A DNA stretch of 64,000 bases from Vitellaria paradoxa. Its lineage: Eukaryota; Streptophyta; Magnoliopsida; Ericales; Sapotaceae. How positions within the stretch are numbered: position 1 is the stretch's first letter; each line of letters begins with the position of its first letter. Under the pieces are notes generated by a model. The model was not told the origin of the DNA. It was given only the letters and a program-made list of their open reading frames with translations, and made no database searches. The translations under genes and the position numbers were made by a program. The DNA lies in NCBI GenBank assembly GCA_019916065.1, contig CM034234.1, forward strand, positions 10,445,844 through 10,509,843. The letters run 5' to 3'. Positions 1 through 11,940 of this stretch are shown in pieces.

Positions 1-657
1 TAAAACCGCAGAGATTGAGCGGAGACTCCTCCTCCGGTTGAAGTCTTCCTGTACCGATCTCGGAACCAACAGCCGTTCGATGCCGTGGATGACGCCGTCA
101 GGCCTCACAATATCATCGGGGCGAATGACCTTCGCTAGATCCACAACAATCTCTCCAGAATCTTTATTCACCAAATTCACATGGTCATTGCAGAGAGTCT
201 GGTGGCGAGTCGACTCAGCGGGTGACCTGGGCAACTCGCGCGACCCAATCCGAGCTGGAAGGATGTGGAAGAGCAGAAGGGTCTGGAGGGATTTCAGATT
301 CCCCGGTTCGAGAAGGAAACGTTTGAAGTCGGGGTCAAGCTCACGCTCGAGGGCTTCATTCCTGGGAGCGAAGATGGTGATGTTGTGGTTGTTGACGGCG
401 GCTTCAAGGGTCTGCAAGAGGAGACCCTTCTCCACCAGCTCGGCAAGTTCAGTGTAATGGGAGTCGAGGAGGGCGACGAGGACGGAGTTGGAGTTGATTT
501 GGCCGGAGGCGGAAGAATTTGACGGCGAAGAAGAAGAAGAAGAGGAAGACGAAGTAGAGTGCCTTGGAAGCGGACGATGAGTCCTCTCCGGCAATGCAGA
601 ACACATTCCGGAGAGTAGTATTGCAATGAAGAGGAGGCCATAGTTGCGAGAATCCAT
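1..657 (-). CDS. Fasciclin-like arabinogalactan protein, FLA15-18 type (partial, 5' part)
   Basis: An uninterrupted frame of 219 codons starts at the ATG at 657-655 and is still open at the left edge, so the C-terminal half is missing. Residues 1-22 form a hydrophobic secretion signal. Residues 36-44 are nine consecutive serines. A FAS1 domain follows from about residue 56: the H1 motif NITIFAPRNEALE is at 92-104, FHILP (conserved His131) at 130-134, and an H2-like DGVIHGIERLLVP at 188-200. I recognise the sequence as close to Arabidopsis FLA15-18, cell-surface proteins with FAS1 domains thought to act in wall adhesion; the remaining part should lie to the left. This start is chosen because the signal peptide begins directly at it. 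A longer frame at 294-704 on the same strand is a shadow. No intron is visible in this part. The family call is confident; the exact orthologue is not. Confidence 0.93.
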   Translation of the reverse strand, partial: MDSRNYGLLFIAILLSGMCSALPERTHRPLPRHSTSSSSSSSSSPSNSSASGQINSNSVLVALLDSHYTELAELVEKGLLLQTLEAAVNNHNITIFAPRNEALERELDPDFKRFLLEPGNLKSLQTLLLFHILPARIGSRELPRSPAESTRHQTLCNDHVNLVNKDSGEIVVDLAKVIRPDDIVRPDGVIHGIERLLVPRSVQEDFNRRRSLRSISAVL

Positions 658-1060
658 GGCGCTAAGAGTGCAGTCCTCTGAGATACGTGGAGTTTACTTG
701 ACACTTGACTTTCGCTCTCTACAACTTTCTCTCCCTTGTTGAATGCGCTGGAGGGGATGAAATAGGAGAGAGAAGGGAGATTGGGGGAGTGAACATTTAA
801 GGGCGTGTTTGGTAAAAGAGAGAGTTGTGAGTGGGAGGTGAAGTATTGTTACCGTGTGCTTTTCTTTGAGGACACATGGGGGGTGAAGAACCAAACGCGG
901 AACTGAAAGTCGTTTCAACATTTTGTGTTGGGACAGGCTGGATGTGGGGACCACGCGAGGACGGCTCCGTCAGGAGAGTCTCGGGAATGAAGTAATTGAC
1001 ACGGCCAAGCCAGACTCTCGGCTTAGACGGCTTGTCTTCGCTTTCAAGTCAATATTTTCT
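658..1060 (-). promoter_or_regulatory. Upstream region and probable 5' UTR of the FLA-like gene
   Basis: This is the sequence immediately upstream of the FLA start. It is less AT-rich than the spacer beyond it and carries GA/CT-rich stretches around 705-780, typical of plant leaders. No clear TATA box was found. A short segment at 801-900 is bounded by inverted motifs (GCGTGTTTGGT and ACCAAACGCGG) and could be a small MITE sitting in the promoter. Transcription start is not determined. Confidence 0.4.
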
Positions 1061-2021
1061 CTGTCGGTGCACCTGTCTCTTGCTATTTTAATTTTTTTAT
1101 TTTACTTTGAAAAGTTATGACTTTTTTCTTTTTATTTTATTTTATCTTATTTTCTTAATGTAACTTTTTGGTCAATAAACTTTAGCGCAGGCTTATTTGT
1201 ATTTTACGAATAAATTATTGTATTTTATTTTATTTTTTTATTAAATAAAATTATATAATTATTTTCATTTTTTAATAAAATATATTATATAATTTTAATA
1301 TTATGAATACATTTATACAAGAATAAAATATATTATATAATTTTAATGTTATGAATACATTTATACAAGAATAAAGATAATTATATAATTTTATTTAATA
1401 AAAAAATAAAAATGAGTGTAAAAATTCATTTGTAAAATGCAAATAAACCCATTCTAAACTTTAATATATATTTAATGGGAGAAAAACATTCAGTTTTATT
1501 TTTACTTTATTTATTCAGTAGTTATTTTCGAAACTTTTTAATTTTATTTTCTTATTAGTGATTTAAGCTACTGTATAACTTTTTAATTAATAATATGGCG
1601 ACATCTATAATTATTAATAACCCCTTCAATTAAAAAAAAAGTTTAAATTTTAATTATTCTTATTTGCAAAGTCTAGAAAATTTTAAACATCTTTTGCAAT
1701 GTTAGGCTTATTATTTCTTATTTTTAAACAGGTTGGTATGGATATCAACTTTCTTTTTTTTTTTTTTTTTTTTGAAGAAAAACAATGTAAAAATAATATC
1801 TCTAAATCATTTTTTAATTTTTCCATAAAAAATTCCTTTCCAACTCATTAATATTATTTTTTTACTTTTTTTGTTTTCAAAAAATTTTCATTTTCAATGG
1901 ATTACATTTCAATGAAATATGAAAAATAAAATATTAAAAGAAATATTTATAAAATTTGAAGTGATTCTTAAATATACGAATTCATTTTAGATGATTTCAA
2001 ATTTAAAAATCAAATAAAAAA
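1061..2021. other. AT-rich spacer with a 2 x 48-bp tandem duplication
   Basis: No gene is visible. Positions 1274-1321 are repeated directly at 1322-1369 with only about one change, a recent-looking tandem duplication. The rest is homopolymer-rich AT sequence, including a long T run at 1752-1773. Confidence 0.6.
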
Positions 2022-2548
2022 TGGTAGGGGCACCCGACCGATCAGGATTACATGAGCGATTAACACCCGATCCGACTGATCGACCGATCAAGGATCCTAA
2101 CGGTCGGTAGGTGTGACCGATCGTCACGCTAAAGATAAGATTACTTACGTCAAAATGATATTCTAGTATATTCCGTAATTCTCACCTATTAAATCGCTAC
2201 CTACTACATAACGATTTTGATAACTAATTATGAAAATTATCTTAGCATCTACAAATACATGTGACACAATATCATTAGGGAAAAAACTATCATTACCTAA
2301 GACTCACATGTATCATACCCATGCAAGTTCTACACCTCTATATATAAACCATCTCTCAAAATATAAGGTACACATATATACGCACTCTTTTTTACCTTAT
2401 TGTTATTCTACCAAAAATATTCTCTCAAGTTCTCTCTCGCTAACTTAAGTATCGAAGGTTCTTTGACAGGTACCGCACCGGTGTCCAATACAGCTTTTTA
2501 GATTTGAGTTTGGATCATGTGCAGTATCACCGAACAACTGTGTTATCA
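2022..2548 (+). mobile_element. Probable solo LTR of an LTR retrotransposon
   Basis: The 527-bp segment starts TGGTAGGGGC and ends TGTGTTATCA, giving TG...CA ends with nearly matching terminal pentamers (TGGTA/TATCA). It is flanked on both sides by AAAAA, which fits a 5-bp target duplication but is weak because the sequence is simple. Inside are a TATA-like box (TATATAAA, about 2341-2348) and, further on, TTAAGTATCGAAGGTTCTTTGACAG split across about 2445-2469, a downstream motif common in plant Gypsy LTRs and shared in form with the LTR at 10118. No internal retroelement genes follow, so it is read as a solo LTR. Confidence 0.6.
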
Positions 2549-3506
2549 AAAAATTTACGGAATGTCAAAATATAATCATTATCCTTTCTTATTATAAAAT
2601 TTCTTCATAGGAAAATATATATATTGAGAATACTCTTAAATTTTAAAATTTTATAAATATTCAATAAAAAATTAATAATTTTATTTAAAAGTGATAGGTG
2701 ATAAAATTTGATTGAAAAAATTAAAAAATTTTAAATTTTTTTTATGTATTTTTGAAATTTTTTGAAAGCTCTAAAGGATTCTAAAAAAATAAATAAGTAT
2801 AGAAAGAAAACAACAAAAAAAATAACCTTGAGAGTTTTTCTTTCCATGTCAAACCCATAGGTTCCACACAAAAATAAATAAATAAATAATAGCATCATGG
2901 GTGGGTGGCTTAAAGAAATTCTTTTCTTGCGCACCGAGTTTAGGCCAAGCCACCAGAAACATAAACGGCTTGCTAAAGGCAAGCCGATGACGGGCGAGAT
3001 GTCCCTGTCCACTATTCTATAATTGCCATTGTTTCTACGCTAAGCGACAAACCAGCACCCTCCACGCCCCCATACCCGCGCGTGAAACGCGTGAGATCAA
3101 CCAACTGACAGTTGGACCTTCAAGTATTTCTAGAACGATAGTGAACATATTTTAATTAGTTCTATCATTTTAGCACATTTAAATTTGTTTAAGTATTTTT
3201 AAATAATTAATTTATTACAAATAGTATGTGGTAAAAGGCTTAATCAAACAAAAAAAAGAGTTTTTTTTTTTTAGGGGGGTATGGTTAAACGACTTTTTTT
3301 GTATTGAAGGGGAAAAAAATTTAATTGTTGGATTACTTTGAAATATGCATAATTATATGGCCCAAGCACCAATTAACTTCTTTTTTTAATTCTTTTTATT
3401 GAATATGAAAATAATAGTTGTTATATCCCCCTCCCCAATAACTTGATATTTGTCCCACTTGAAAAAAAAAATATATTTTTATTATAGTCACCTGCAATTA
3501 GACTAA
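2549..3506. other. Spacer without a recognised gene
   Basis: Mostly AT-rich. A less AT-rich island lies at about 2925-3120 and contains CGCGCGTGAAACGCGTGAG. It has no convincing open frame and no recognised match. Confidence 0.4.
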
Positions 3507-3861
3507 GGTCCTGTTTGACATTCCTAACAAACACTATAAATCACTATAAATCTCTAACAATTTTTATACATCTAATTTTCCTGTCATTACTAATTTAAAA
3601 AAGTTTCAATATTTCGCTAAAAAAAAATCTAGAAGTTGGTTAACTAAATGTGTAATTTTTTTTACAATCGTATTTTCGTGTTGAAAATTTTTAAACGAGT
3701 ACCATTGTCGCTATTTTATGTGAATTTTTTTGAATTTGTGGGAATGGATTTAGAAAATCGTTTCCACGGTTTACTACTATTCAGAAACAAATGAGCCAAA
3801 ATTAATTCTAAACTACATTTTATTTTAATTTATCTTATTTTTTCGTACTCCAAACAGTGTC
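3507..3861. mobile_element. Tourist-like MITE, family B
   Basis: The ends GGTCCTGTTTGACATTCC and (inverted) GACACTGTTTGGAGTACG pair over the CTGTTTGG core. Flanks are TAA on the left and TAC on the right, a PIF/Harbinger-type 3-bp target with one change. The interior carries the family-B signature CAATATTTCGCTAAAAAAAA and ACGAGTACCATTGTCGCTAT. Related copies lie at 13217-13571, at 15834-15900 plus 17118-17514, and inverted at 43090-43383. No coding capacity. Confidence 0.7.
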
Positions 3862-4938
3862 TACCCATAATACAAAAATAGCCATGCACATTCATACATA
3901 TATATAAAAATAAAATTGCAGTGATAATTGGGCCATTACTGACGGCTAATTTTGCACATAAATTAGCTAGGCGGGCCCTTTGATTGGACTATTTATTGTT
4001 AAATTTTTAAATCAAGAACAACTTAGCCAAAACTCCCGTCACTTCCTTTTATTTCAGTACTTTATCTTTTCTTTCATCTCGAGGAGAAATGCAAAGGGTT
4101 AGTGTTTATTTATTAATACATTTGAAAATAAAATAAGAATATAACTTAAAAGATTAAATTATTATTTTTTTATAAAGATATTTTTTAACTTAAAATTTTC
4201 GTAAATTTTGAAGACGAACGTTTTAATTATTTGGTAAAAAAATTAGTTAAATATGATAATTTTTGTCGCCTACATAATTTTTATTCAATCCTTGAATCAT
4301 ATGACTAACTAACATAGCTTAGAAATTTGTTGATAAATGACGCTTATTTATTATCATAATTATCCAAACAACTAAATAACAGATAGTCAATGCTTCAGTA
4401 TTTAGTTTTTAATAACAAAATATTTAGGATATTATTAGGCCTAATAAATAACAGTACAGATTTAACAATAGTAATTACTCGACTGTGAATATACTACAAA
4501 ATTAATCTTAGAATAAATTTAGCGAGAAAAAAAAAATGTTGATAGTGATATAATCAAAATAATTTTTGAGCAAACTTCTTAAAATTTTTAATAATACAAA
4601 TTCGTTTTTGATATATGAAAAATTATTCACACATCTCTTACTTTAAAAATTAGTAACAAATTGATCCCTATAATTATTCATCTATTAGTTAACTAACTCA
4701 CATTTAATAAGTTAAATTTTAAATTTCCATTTTACCCTTGTGGCTTGACCCACATTGATTAATTTTGTTCACTCAAGCTATTTTTTATTCCTCTCGTTCC
4801 CTTTTTTTAAGTATTAATCAATTTATTTTATTATTATACGTTATTTTGTTTATTTCTTAATTTACAAATAAACACACTCCTTTATTATATGTAAACTCTT
4901 CTTTATCTCTCTACAAACATATACTCTCTTTACAATCT
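3862..4938. other. AT-rich spacer
   Basis: No gene or clear element is recognised. Simple AT-rich sequence throughout. Confidence 0.4.
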
Positions 4939-4941
4939 TAA

Positions 4942-5279
4942 GGGTGCGTTTGGAGTCCCAACTAAATTCAAAAGTTTTCAAAAGTATATTTTGAAATTAT
5001 TGCATAATGGTTGTTGAATGTTTATATTTGATTTGATATAAAATTGTTAAAAAGTATATAAAGTGACACGTGTCAAAATTTTAGTGGAATATTTTGAAAA
5101 TTTTGGAGTTTTGTGTATTTTTTTTGTACACGTGTCATATCACTTTTATTTGAATTTTGGCAAAATCCGTTGGAACGGAGCATATGTGATGCGTTCCAAC
5201 TGCATTTCAAAATTTTGGCAGATCGTATCAGTGACAACTGTGTCAACTTTTGAGTTTTTTTGAGACTCTAAACGAACCC
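4942..5279. mobile_element. Tourist-like MITE, family A (338 bp, TSD TAA)
   Basis: The terminal inverted repeats are GGGTGCGTTTGGAGTC and GGGTTCGTTTAGAGTC (inverted right end), flanked by TAA at 4939-4941 and 5280-5282. The interior has an inverted pair, GTTGGAACGGAGC and GCGTTCCAAC, shared with the elements at 13939-14321 and 36013-36416. It encodes nothing and would depend on a PIF/Harbinger transposase elsewhere. Confidence 0.8.
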
Positions 5280-5282
5280 TAA

Positions 5283-5906
5283 GTACCATTTGATAAAAGA
5301 TCAATCAATTTTCAATATAAATCTATTAACTTTTAACAAAAATTATTAAAAATTAAACTTTTAAACGTCCCTTCATCGTTTTTTTTTTTTTCTTTTCTCA
5401 ACAAACATCTCTCGTATGCATACTAACTCTAGACCCTTTTACAAATCAAATCTTTCTTTTTCTATCAATAATATCATATTTTTTTTTTATAATTATCTTC
5501 CACTAAGTACCCACGCTCTTCTATTCAAATTCATATCCATACCCAAGGTCTTCTTCCCGTAGCTTATCTCTCACATCCATCCATAATAAAATTCCAAACT
5601 CATTATTATATTTAAATCATTAGCAGTAGATATAACAATTTAATATCAATGATTTAGGTTGATAGTCTGTTTTTTAATTAGATTTATTTTGATATAAGCA
5701 AATTAATAATAATTGAGTAAATACATCATAATATTTCAAATGGATTAGATTGCACAGATAATAAATATTAGGGAAATGAGAATAGAAAAAAGGTTAACCA
5801 AGTTGGCTAAAGTAAGAAAATAATATATAAACAAATAAAAAATGGATAGGTAAGTGAAAAAAAAAAATTAAATGTTTCATTATGAAAAAATAAAATAACA
5901 AATTAA
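5283..5906. other. AT-rich spacer
   Basis: Simple AT-rich sequence with no gene, element or structured repeat that I can recognise. Confidence 0.35.
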
Positions 5907-6786
5907 TGCCTCATTTGGTAACGTTTTTGTTTTTTATTTTTCTGTTTGTATTTTTAAAATTTTGTAAAATTGCAACAAAAACATATTTATTAAATTTGTT
6001 TATATTTTTTTGTTTCTAAAAAAATAAAAACTTAAACAAAAAAACGTATTTTTACTCTATTTTTTCTGTTGCAAATATTTTGTCAATTTTAATATTTTAT
6101 CCATTTTTATTGCATCATATTAAAATTAATAATTTTATTCAAATATTTTATTAGACTAAAATTATTTTTAATAAATAAATATTAATTTAATTATCTAAAT
6201 TAACATGTAATATATTTTATTAATTTATTTTTAAAACGTAATAAATTAAATTAAAGTAATTTAAATCAATTAATTTAATTAATATGAAATATATTTTATA
6301 TTAATTAAAATATATCTTATTAAATTATTTTTAATATACAATAAAACTAAATTAATTAATTTAATTATTAAATGTATTTTTAATATGAAATATATTTTAT
6401 TATTTTTAATAAATAATAATTAATTAACTAATTAATTAATTTAATTAATATTAAATTATTTTATTAAATTATTTTTAATAAATAATAGAATTAAATTATA
6501 TTTTCATATATTATTATAATTATTGAATTATATATTTTTAATAATTGAATTAAATTAAATTAAATTAAATTAATATGATATATATTTTATTAATTCAATT
6601 CATTTTGAAAAATAATAAAATTAAATATTTTATTAAAATAAAAGATTAATAATTATAAACAAAATTACATTCTAAACGTAACTTTAGTTTTCATTTTAGA
6701 AAAAAAAACGATTACCGAAAATAAAAAATAGAAAATATAAACATATAAATATAAACAGAAAAAAAATAGTGTTATCAAGCTATCCC
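5907..6786. mobile_element. Large AT-rich TIR element related to the one at 15901-17117
   Basis: The left end has TTTGGTAACGTTTTTGTTTT and the inverted right end has CTTGATAACACTATTTTTTT, followed on both arms by TCTGTTTRTATTT. The interior is almost pure A/T built from ATTAATTTAATT-like words. A TAA precedes the left end; the right target copy is not clean. No protein is encoded. Confidence 0.5.
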
Positions 6787-9485
6787 TGAGCGTTCAGGTA
6801 CAAACTCTCAAAAGAAATAACGTAAATTTTCATCCTTTATGGGCAAATTTCAAGAAAAATTTAAGTAATTTTTTTATACCTAAATAAAAATAAATTAAAG
6901 TGGAGCCCGAAAAGCAGCCTAGGGATTCTATTCGTTTCGTTGGGGATCCATTCGTACTGTACTCAATCCCCATTCCAAATGGGTAGGGTATTCGAAGATT
7001 TTTTAGGAATCGAATAAGGTATGGAGACATTTCTTAAAAAAATTCGGGGATCGCATAAGGTACGGATATGAGTCTGTCTCCGTCCCACATCCTACTCTAC
7101 CCATTTCCCGCCCCACCCTCGCCCATACCTGTATTCTCGTATACATATATTATAATTTTTTAGGATTTTATTTTACTTTACAGTTTACCCCAACACAACG
7201 GCACGTTGGTACAAACTAATTCTAGCTTAATCCCAACACAACGAGAGAGCAAATGGAGGTAAAGAGGTTTTTGTTTTGAATTTTTTTTTATCAATCTTTT
7301 TCCTATCAAATACCTAGATACTCATTTCCAAAAGAACCAAAGTTCTAATTTTGATCATCAAAACTCTTTTCTTCACCTTCTAAATTGACACTTTCATAGT
7401 TTCAACATGTTGGGAATTTCCAATTTGAGACTCTTTGCATATTGATATTCAAACCGAGCCAAACACGATTTTAGATTAAACTTATTTTGTAGTCTTATAA
7501 GTTTGTTTATTTATTGCAAATTTATGTGATGAATACCATGAGGTGATAACAATCAAATAATATATATATATATATATGTAATTTTACAAAACTAACACAT
7601 GCACCCCTAGTTAGAATATAATTTTACAAACCTAATAAGTGTTTTCTAAATATATATATTTTCGATTTTCTAAATATATATTAGAATTTTACTCTATTTT
7701 CTCATAATTCGTACTTAAAAATTTATGTATTTTTGTATTTTTTTTATTTTAGGTACCCAATTCCCTACAAAGGTCTTCGTTCTCCGTTTGGGTCAAGAAT
7801 GAGGGGTAAAAATAAATCCCCGTTAAAGATCTGGTAGAATATTCGGATTGACTTTAGATTAAGAATCGAGTATGATAATAAACGTACCAGTCCCCAACCT
7901 GTCTCATGCCCATTCCCACCTTTTGTATCGACAGTAGCGGAGCCCCACATTAATAACCAAAATAACATATGGGGAATTAAAACGTGTTGGGTCGGATTCT
8001 TTTTTTGCGTCTCGTCGGTGCGGAGTGGCGGGTCCCAGTCCAGTATTATTTCCAATTGCAGTCAGCGGTCCCAATAATCAATTCAGTGTTCCGACTTTTT
8101 GCGCTTCATTATCAATACCTTCATATATAATATGATAATAATAATAGAATGATTTTGTTCCCATGGCGTGTCAAATTTTATTTTATTTTTTAATGAAAAT
8201 AAAATATAGGTATCCAATGCATTAAATTGTAACACCTCACATTAATAATGGTACTCTATAGTAGACGTTCTCCGTAATGATATTCTATATAATTATAATG
8301 TTTTTGAAGTTTTGAAAAAATTAAAAAAATTAAAAATTAAGTTAAAAGTAATATATGACAAAATTTAGTTAAAAAAAGTTAAGAATTTTTAGAAATTTTT
8401 AAAAAAATTTGAAACTCCAAATGAGTAATCGTAAAAAAATTTTAATCCTAACTTGGAACAGTTATATATGAAAATAATTTTTATATCTTAACACTTCTCT
8501 ATCTTATTTCGCGTTAGTAACTTGCACAGTTATATATAAAATTTCAAGTTTTACCTATTATAAAAGAGGACATCCTATTTCGCATTTGTTTCATGTTGTC
8601 CAATTACATGTAAAATTTTAAATTTTGCCTCTTATAAATAAAGGCCTATCAAGTCATGAATGATAAGTTGTTATGCCTTTGAGAATTTTTATTGCAGGTC
8701 TTATATGATAAATAGATATTATTAATTAAAAATAAAATCATTTCAAAATGACTGTCTCTTAATTAATAAATTAAAAGTGATTACTAAATGTTTAAAATTT
8801 TAAAATTTTTCTTTGTTCAAATTATTCATGAGCTAGCTTTAATTTCTTTTTTTTTTTTTTTTTTATATCTACTGAGTCAACCTAAAACTCTTATAAAAGT
8901 TCGGAGAAAACTTAAATCACTTTAATTTTATTCAAGTCGAGCACAAACAAATTAAAATTCTGATGTTCTCGATTCGATTTTACCAGTTACCATATTCATA
9001 TAACTTTTCACAAGCAAATAGTCTCGATATTTGTCAATTGGTCCTTTATGAATATTAATTTATTCTGCTCATGCGAATTCCGAATACAAATATACAATTA
9101 CTTTCGAAAGTACAATTGCACATAGTTGTATGATAATTTAACTCAAAGAGCTAAGCCCTTCCTTTTACCATATTTCTAATAAGACGGTCTTTGAGATTAA
9201 TCATTTGTACGAGTTTGGGGTTATTTATGAGAAAGGAAGTATTTAGGCTTATCAATTAATTAATGAATGTACAAAAATACCTTGAATATATTTATAATAT
9301 GTTAAAGCTAATTTTATCATCATAAATAACTTAAAAACCTCATACCCACAAGTTAATTCCAATAATAAGCTTAATTGAGTAGGTACACAAATAATTGGTT
9401 TGCCTTGTAATATCTATAAATATCTTATGTTCCATTTATTTCGTTTCCATTTGCATGCATGCAATGTTTCTCTTTCCATCATACA

Positions 9486-9524
<39 letters not shown>

Positions 9525-10083
9525 TTGAAAGAAAACTTTCATATGAGTATTTTGAACAGATAAGATTAAATTCTTAAACATCTTAAATAAATTTAAGATA
9601 TATTTAGATCAGTGATTTATTTAAATAAAAAAAAGAGAATTTTAAAATTACTGTCCTCATTCAGTTTGTAGTAAAAAAAAAATAGAAAAACACATAAGAT
9701 TTCGTAAATAGAAATTAATTTAATGACGAATATTTTTTATTTTTGCATTTTTTAATCCACCCAAATAATTATATGTGAATTTAAAATTTTATATTTTCTT
9801 TCCCTTTTTTTTATCATTGTCCTTCTATTTTACTCATCAAATTTTTAATTCAAGCACACCCTAAAAAAAATAGAAAATACTGATGTTTCACCTTGCTTAA
9901 TTTTTTCACATTCCCAACTTTAGTTGAGAGTTTTATCTCACCTAATACCTTACAAAAGGCTAAAAAGTCACTCTCCCCTACCACATTTGTTCTCTTTAGT
10001 CACAAAGCCCTATTCCATTTAACCACCGTGCCCCATTTCAACTTCTTCTTCCTTGCATATTTGATATATAAATAAATAAATAA

Positions 10084-10117
<34 letters not shown>
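6787..10117. other. Spacer with relics of one dispersed repeat and a CT microsatellite
   Basis: No gene was found. Two less AT-rich pieces, 6900-7140 and 7755-8060, share a 'GGGGATCC / GGGTAGGG / CCCATTCC' style and look like two halves of one decayed element split by about 600 bp of AT-rich DNA. A (TC)n tract runs 9488-9521. From 10070 there is (AAAT)n and then (TA)n leading into the solo LTR. Confidence 0.45.
9488..9521. repeat. (TC)n microsatellite
   Basis: A perfect run of 17 TC dinucleotides. Confidence 0.95.
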
Positions 10118-10122
<5 letters not shown>

Positions 10123-11000
10123 GGTAAAATAATACTTTGACATGTGAAGTGCCGAATAGTATAGTCAAGGTGCCACGTGACCCAATACCGAACATATTTG
10201 AATGTGTCATGTAGTCATTGACCGAACACGTTGACGGATGACACGTGGCATTCTGCCGAACGATTAATCGATGGCATGAGGGTTCCACGTGAGTGTTATA
10301 CATTGACACACGCCTTTGGATTAAATTTCAATAGATACCCTGATTCTCAGTATTTATGGATAATGTGTTGCCACGCAGCAGTAAGCGAAGACCTTAGTAG
10401 TTAATTCGTTCGGCCCATCGAATGGCGGCTAATAAATGTTAGGCCTGGAACCCACAGCTTTAACAAGGGTTCACAACCATAAATACACCATAGTTATGAT
10501 TAAACTTAGTATTTATCTCTGAGGAAAGAACTAAGTTAGTTCGTTTCGTTAAGAGTAGTTGACTGATATGACAGAAAGACAGTTTGACAACTGGATTCCG
10601 GCTATTCCGCCGTATTCCCTTACCAAGAGCATTTAATGAAGGGTATGGGGTATTAAATGAGAAGTGAAAGGCATTTAAAGTAAGGAAATGAAGAGAGTAC
10701 TTGAAAGTCTGAATACAATCATATCCATATATTATTTTATTTATTACTTTATGTAATTATAAATACGAGATCTGACTCGACAACAAAGTAAGCTGACTAT
10801 TGCCAACTTATCTGATCGCTCATTTTATCCGAAAAAGTTCTCTCCTAAAAGCGATTTACTGACTTAAGTATCGGAGGATTTTCCGGCCAGAGACCACCTC
10901 TCCAACCGTAACCTTTCTCTTATCTTTGTTCGACAGGTTCACGGGCGGATTTTCAGTTGACGTGTTCAGCAGTTCCGACGGTAAAATTTATTGCCGAACA
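10118..11000 (+). mobile_element. Solo LTR, family L1, inserted in a TA microsatellite
   Basis: This 883-bp segment aligns along its whole length with the inverted LTR at 56838-57744. It starts TATTGGGTAAAATAATAC, where the other copy has TGTTGGGC (its first TG has become TA), and ends TTGCCGAACA. Both flanks read TATAT, as expected for a 5-bp duplication inside (TA)n. A TATAAATA box lies at 10758-10765. The U3-like region holds three G-box-like sites (10173, 10241 and 10285) interleaved with CCGAAC words. No gag-pol remains, so internal recombination probably left one LTR. Confidence 0.85.
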
Positions 11001-11023
11001 TATATATATATATATATATATAT
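11001..11023. repeat. (TA)n microsatellite continuing beyond the solo LTR
   Basis: A pure TA run that matches the TA run ending at 10117. The LTR evidently landed within one microsatellite. Confidence 0.9.
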
Positions 11024-11603
11024 GAAGTTTGATAAGAAACCAAATCTGCCTTTTTGCTCACCACAAACTTAGAAAATTAAATAAATAAACAAAGAAGTGC
11101 TAGAATGAGAAAAAGAAAGAAGAAACCTATTAAACTTGGATGTCACTCCAAAGGTTTAGTTTTAGGTCTCTCAAGGAACTGAACATCACCCTCATTAGGT
11201 GGGGGGTTTTGGGCTTTTGATGTAATAGAATTGATAGAAGAGCAAGAGCCGCCAAAAAAAAAGGAAAAAAAGTCATCTCTTCTCTCTCGCTGCTAATATT
11301 TTGTTTTCCTTCTTGAATTCACAAACAAAGGGGTTGTTTGGAATACTAAGAATCTAATAAACTCTAATTTTTTTCAAACTTTTTTATTCAAAAACTTTTG
11401 TTAATTTTTCCTAATTTTTATCATTTTTTTTTAACTTTTTGAAAATACACCAGATGCCCCAAAATACAAAAGTTGGCAGAAATTTTTTATTTATTTTATT
11501 TTATTTATTATTATTTTATTATTTTTTTTTGGGGTGCGCTACAAACACGTATTGAGTGTTAAATTAGAGGGTAAGCCTTCTGAGGTCGTCTTTGTAGCCG
11601 GCT
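11024..11603. other. Spacer with a MITE-like fragment
   Basis: No gene. A fragment starting GGGGTTGTTTGGAATAC at about 11331 has one Tourist-like end only. Confidence 0.35.
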
Positions 11604-11940
11604 GGGAGGCGTTTAGAGGCATAAATTTTAGTAATTTTTGACAAAAAGTTGCTAATTATAATTTTTGGTATGTTTTGAAACAAGTAATAATTTTTAGCAA
11701 ATTTCAATAATTTTTTGTAACTTTTGGTGTTTGATAAAATTTTTGATAATTTTTGACGATTTTTAGTAACTTTTAATAATTTTTAATAACTTTTGTTAAC
11801 TTTTAGCAATTTCTAATAATTTTTTAGTTAAGAAATTACTGTAACAGTATAGAAAAGTGACAAAAATTAATAGTTTACCAAACATTCAAAAATCTAAAAT
11901 TAAAAATTGTGTGCTAAAAATTCCATTGCTAAACGCTCCC
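11604..11940. mobile_element. MITE, family D (copy D1)
   Basis: The ends GGGAGGCGTTTAGAGGCA and (inverted) GGGAGCGTTTAGCAATGG pair. The interior repeats short words of the type TAATTTTTRGTAACTTTT and contains AGAAATTACTGTAACAG. Sister copies are at 12952-13190, 14990-15276, 55846-56172 and 63311-63600. No clean target duplication was found. Confidence 0.65.

Noticed and set aside
38..522. Two plus-strand open frames across the first 520 bases
   Set aside because: They are antisense shadows of the FLA-like gene, which has a signal peptide and FAS1 motifs on the minus strand.
294..704. 136-codon minus-strand frame overlapping the FLA gene
   Set aside because: It is in a different phase from the FLA frame and translates to serine/proline low-complexity sequence.
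10019..10309. 96-codon minus-strand frame
   Set aside because: It runs through the TA microsatellite and the start of the solo LTR, giving an isoleucine/tyrosine string.
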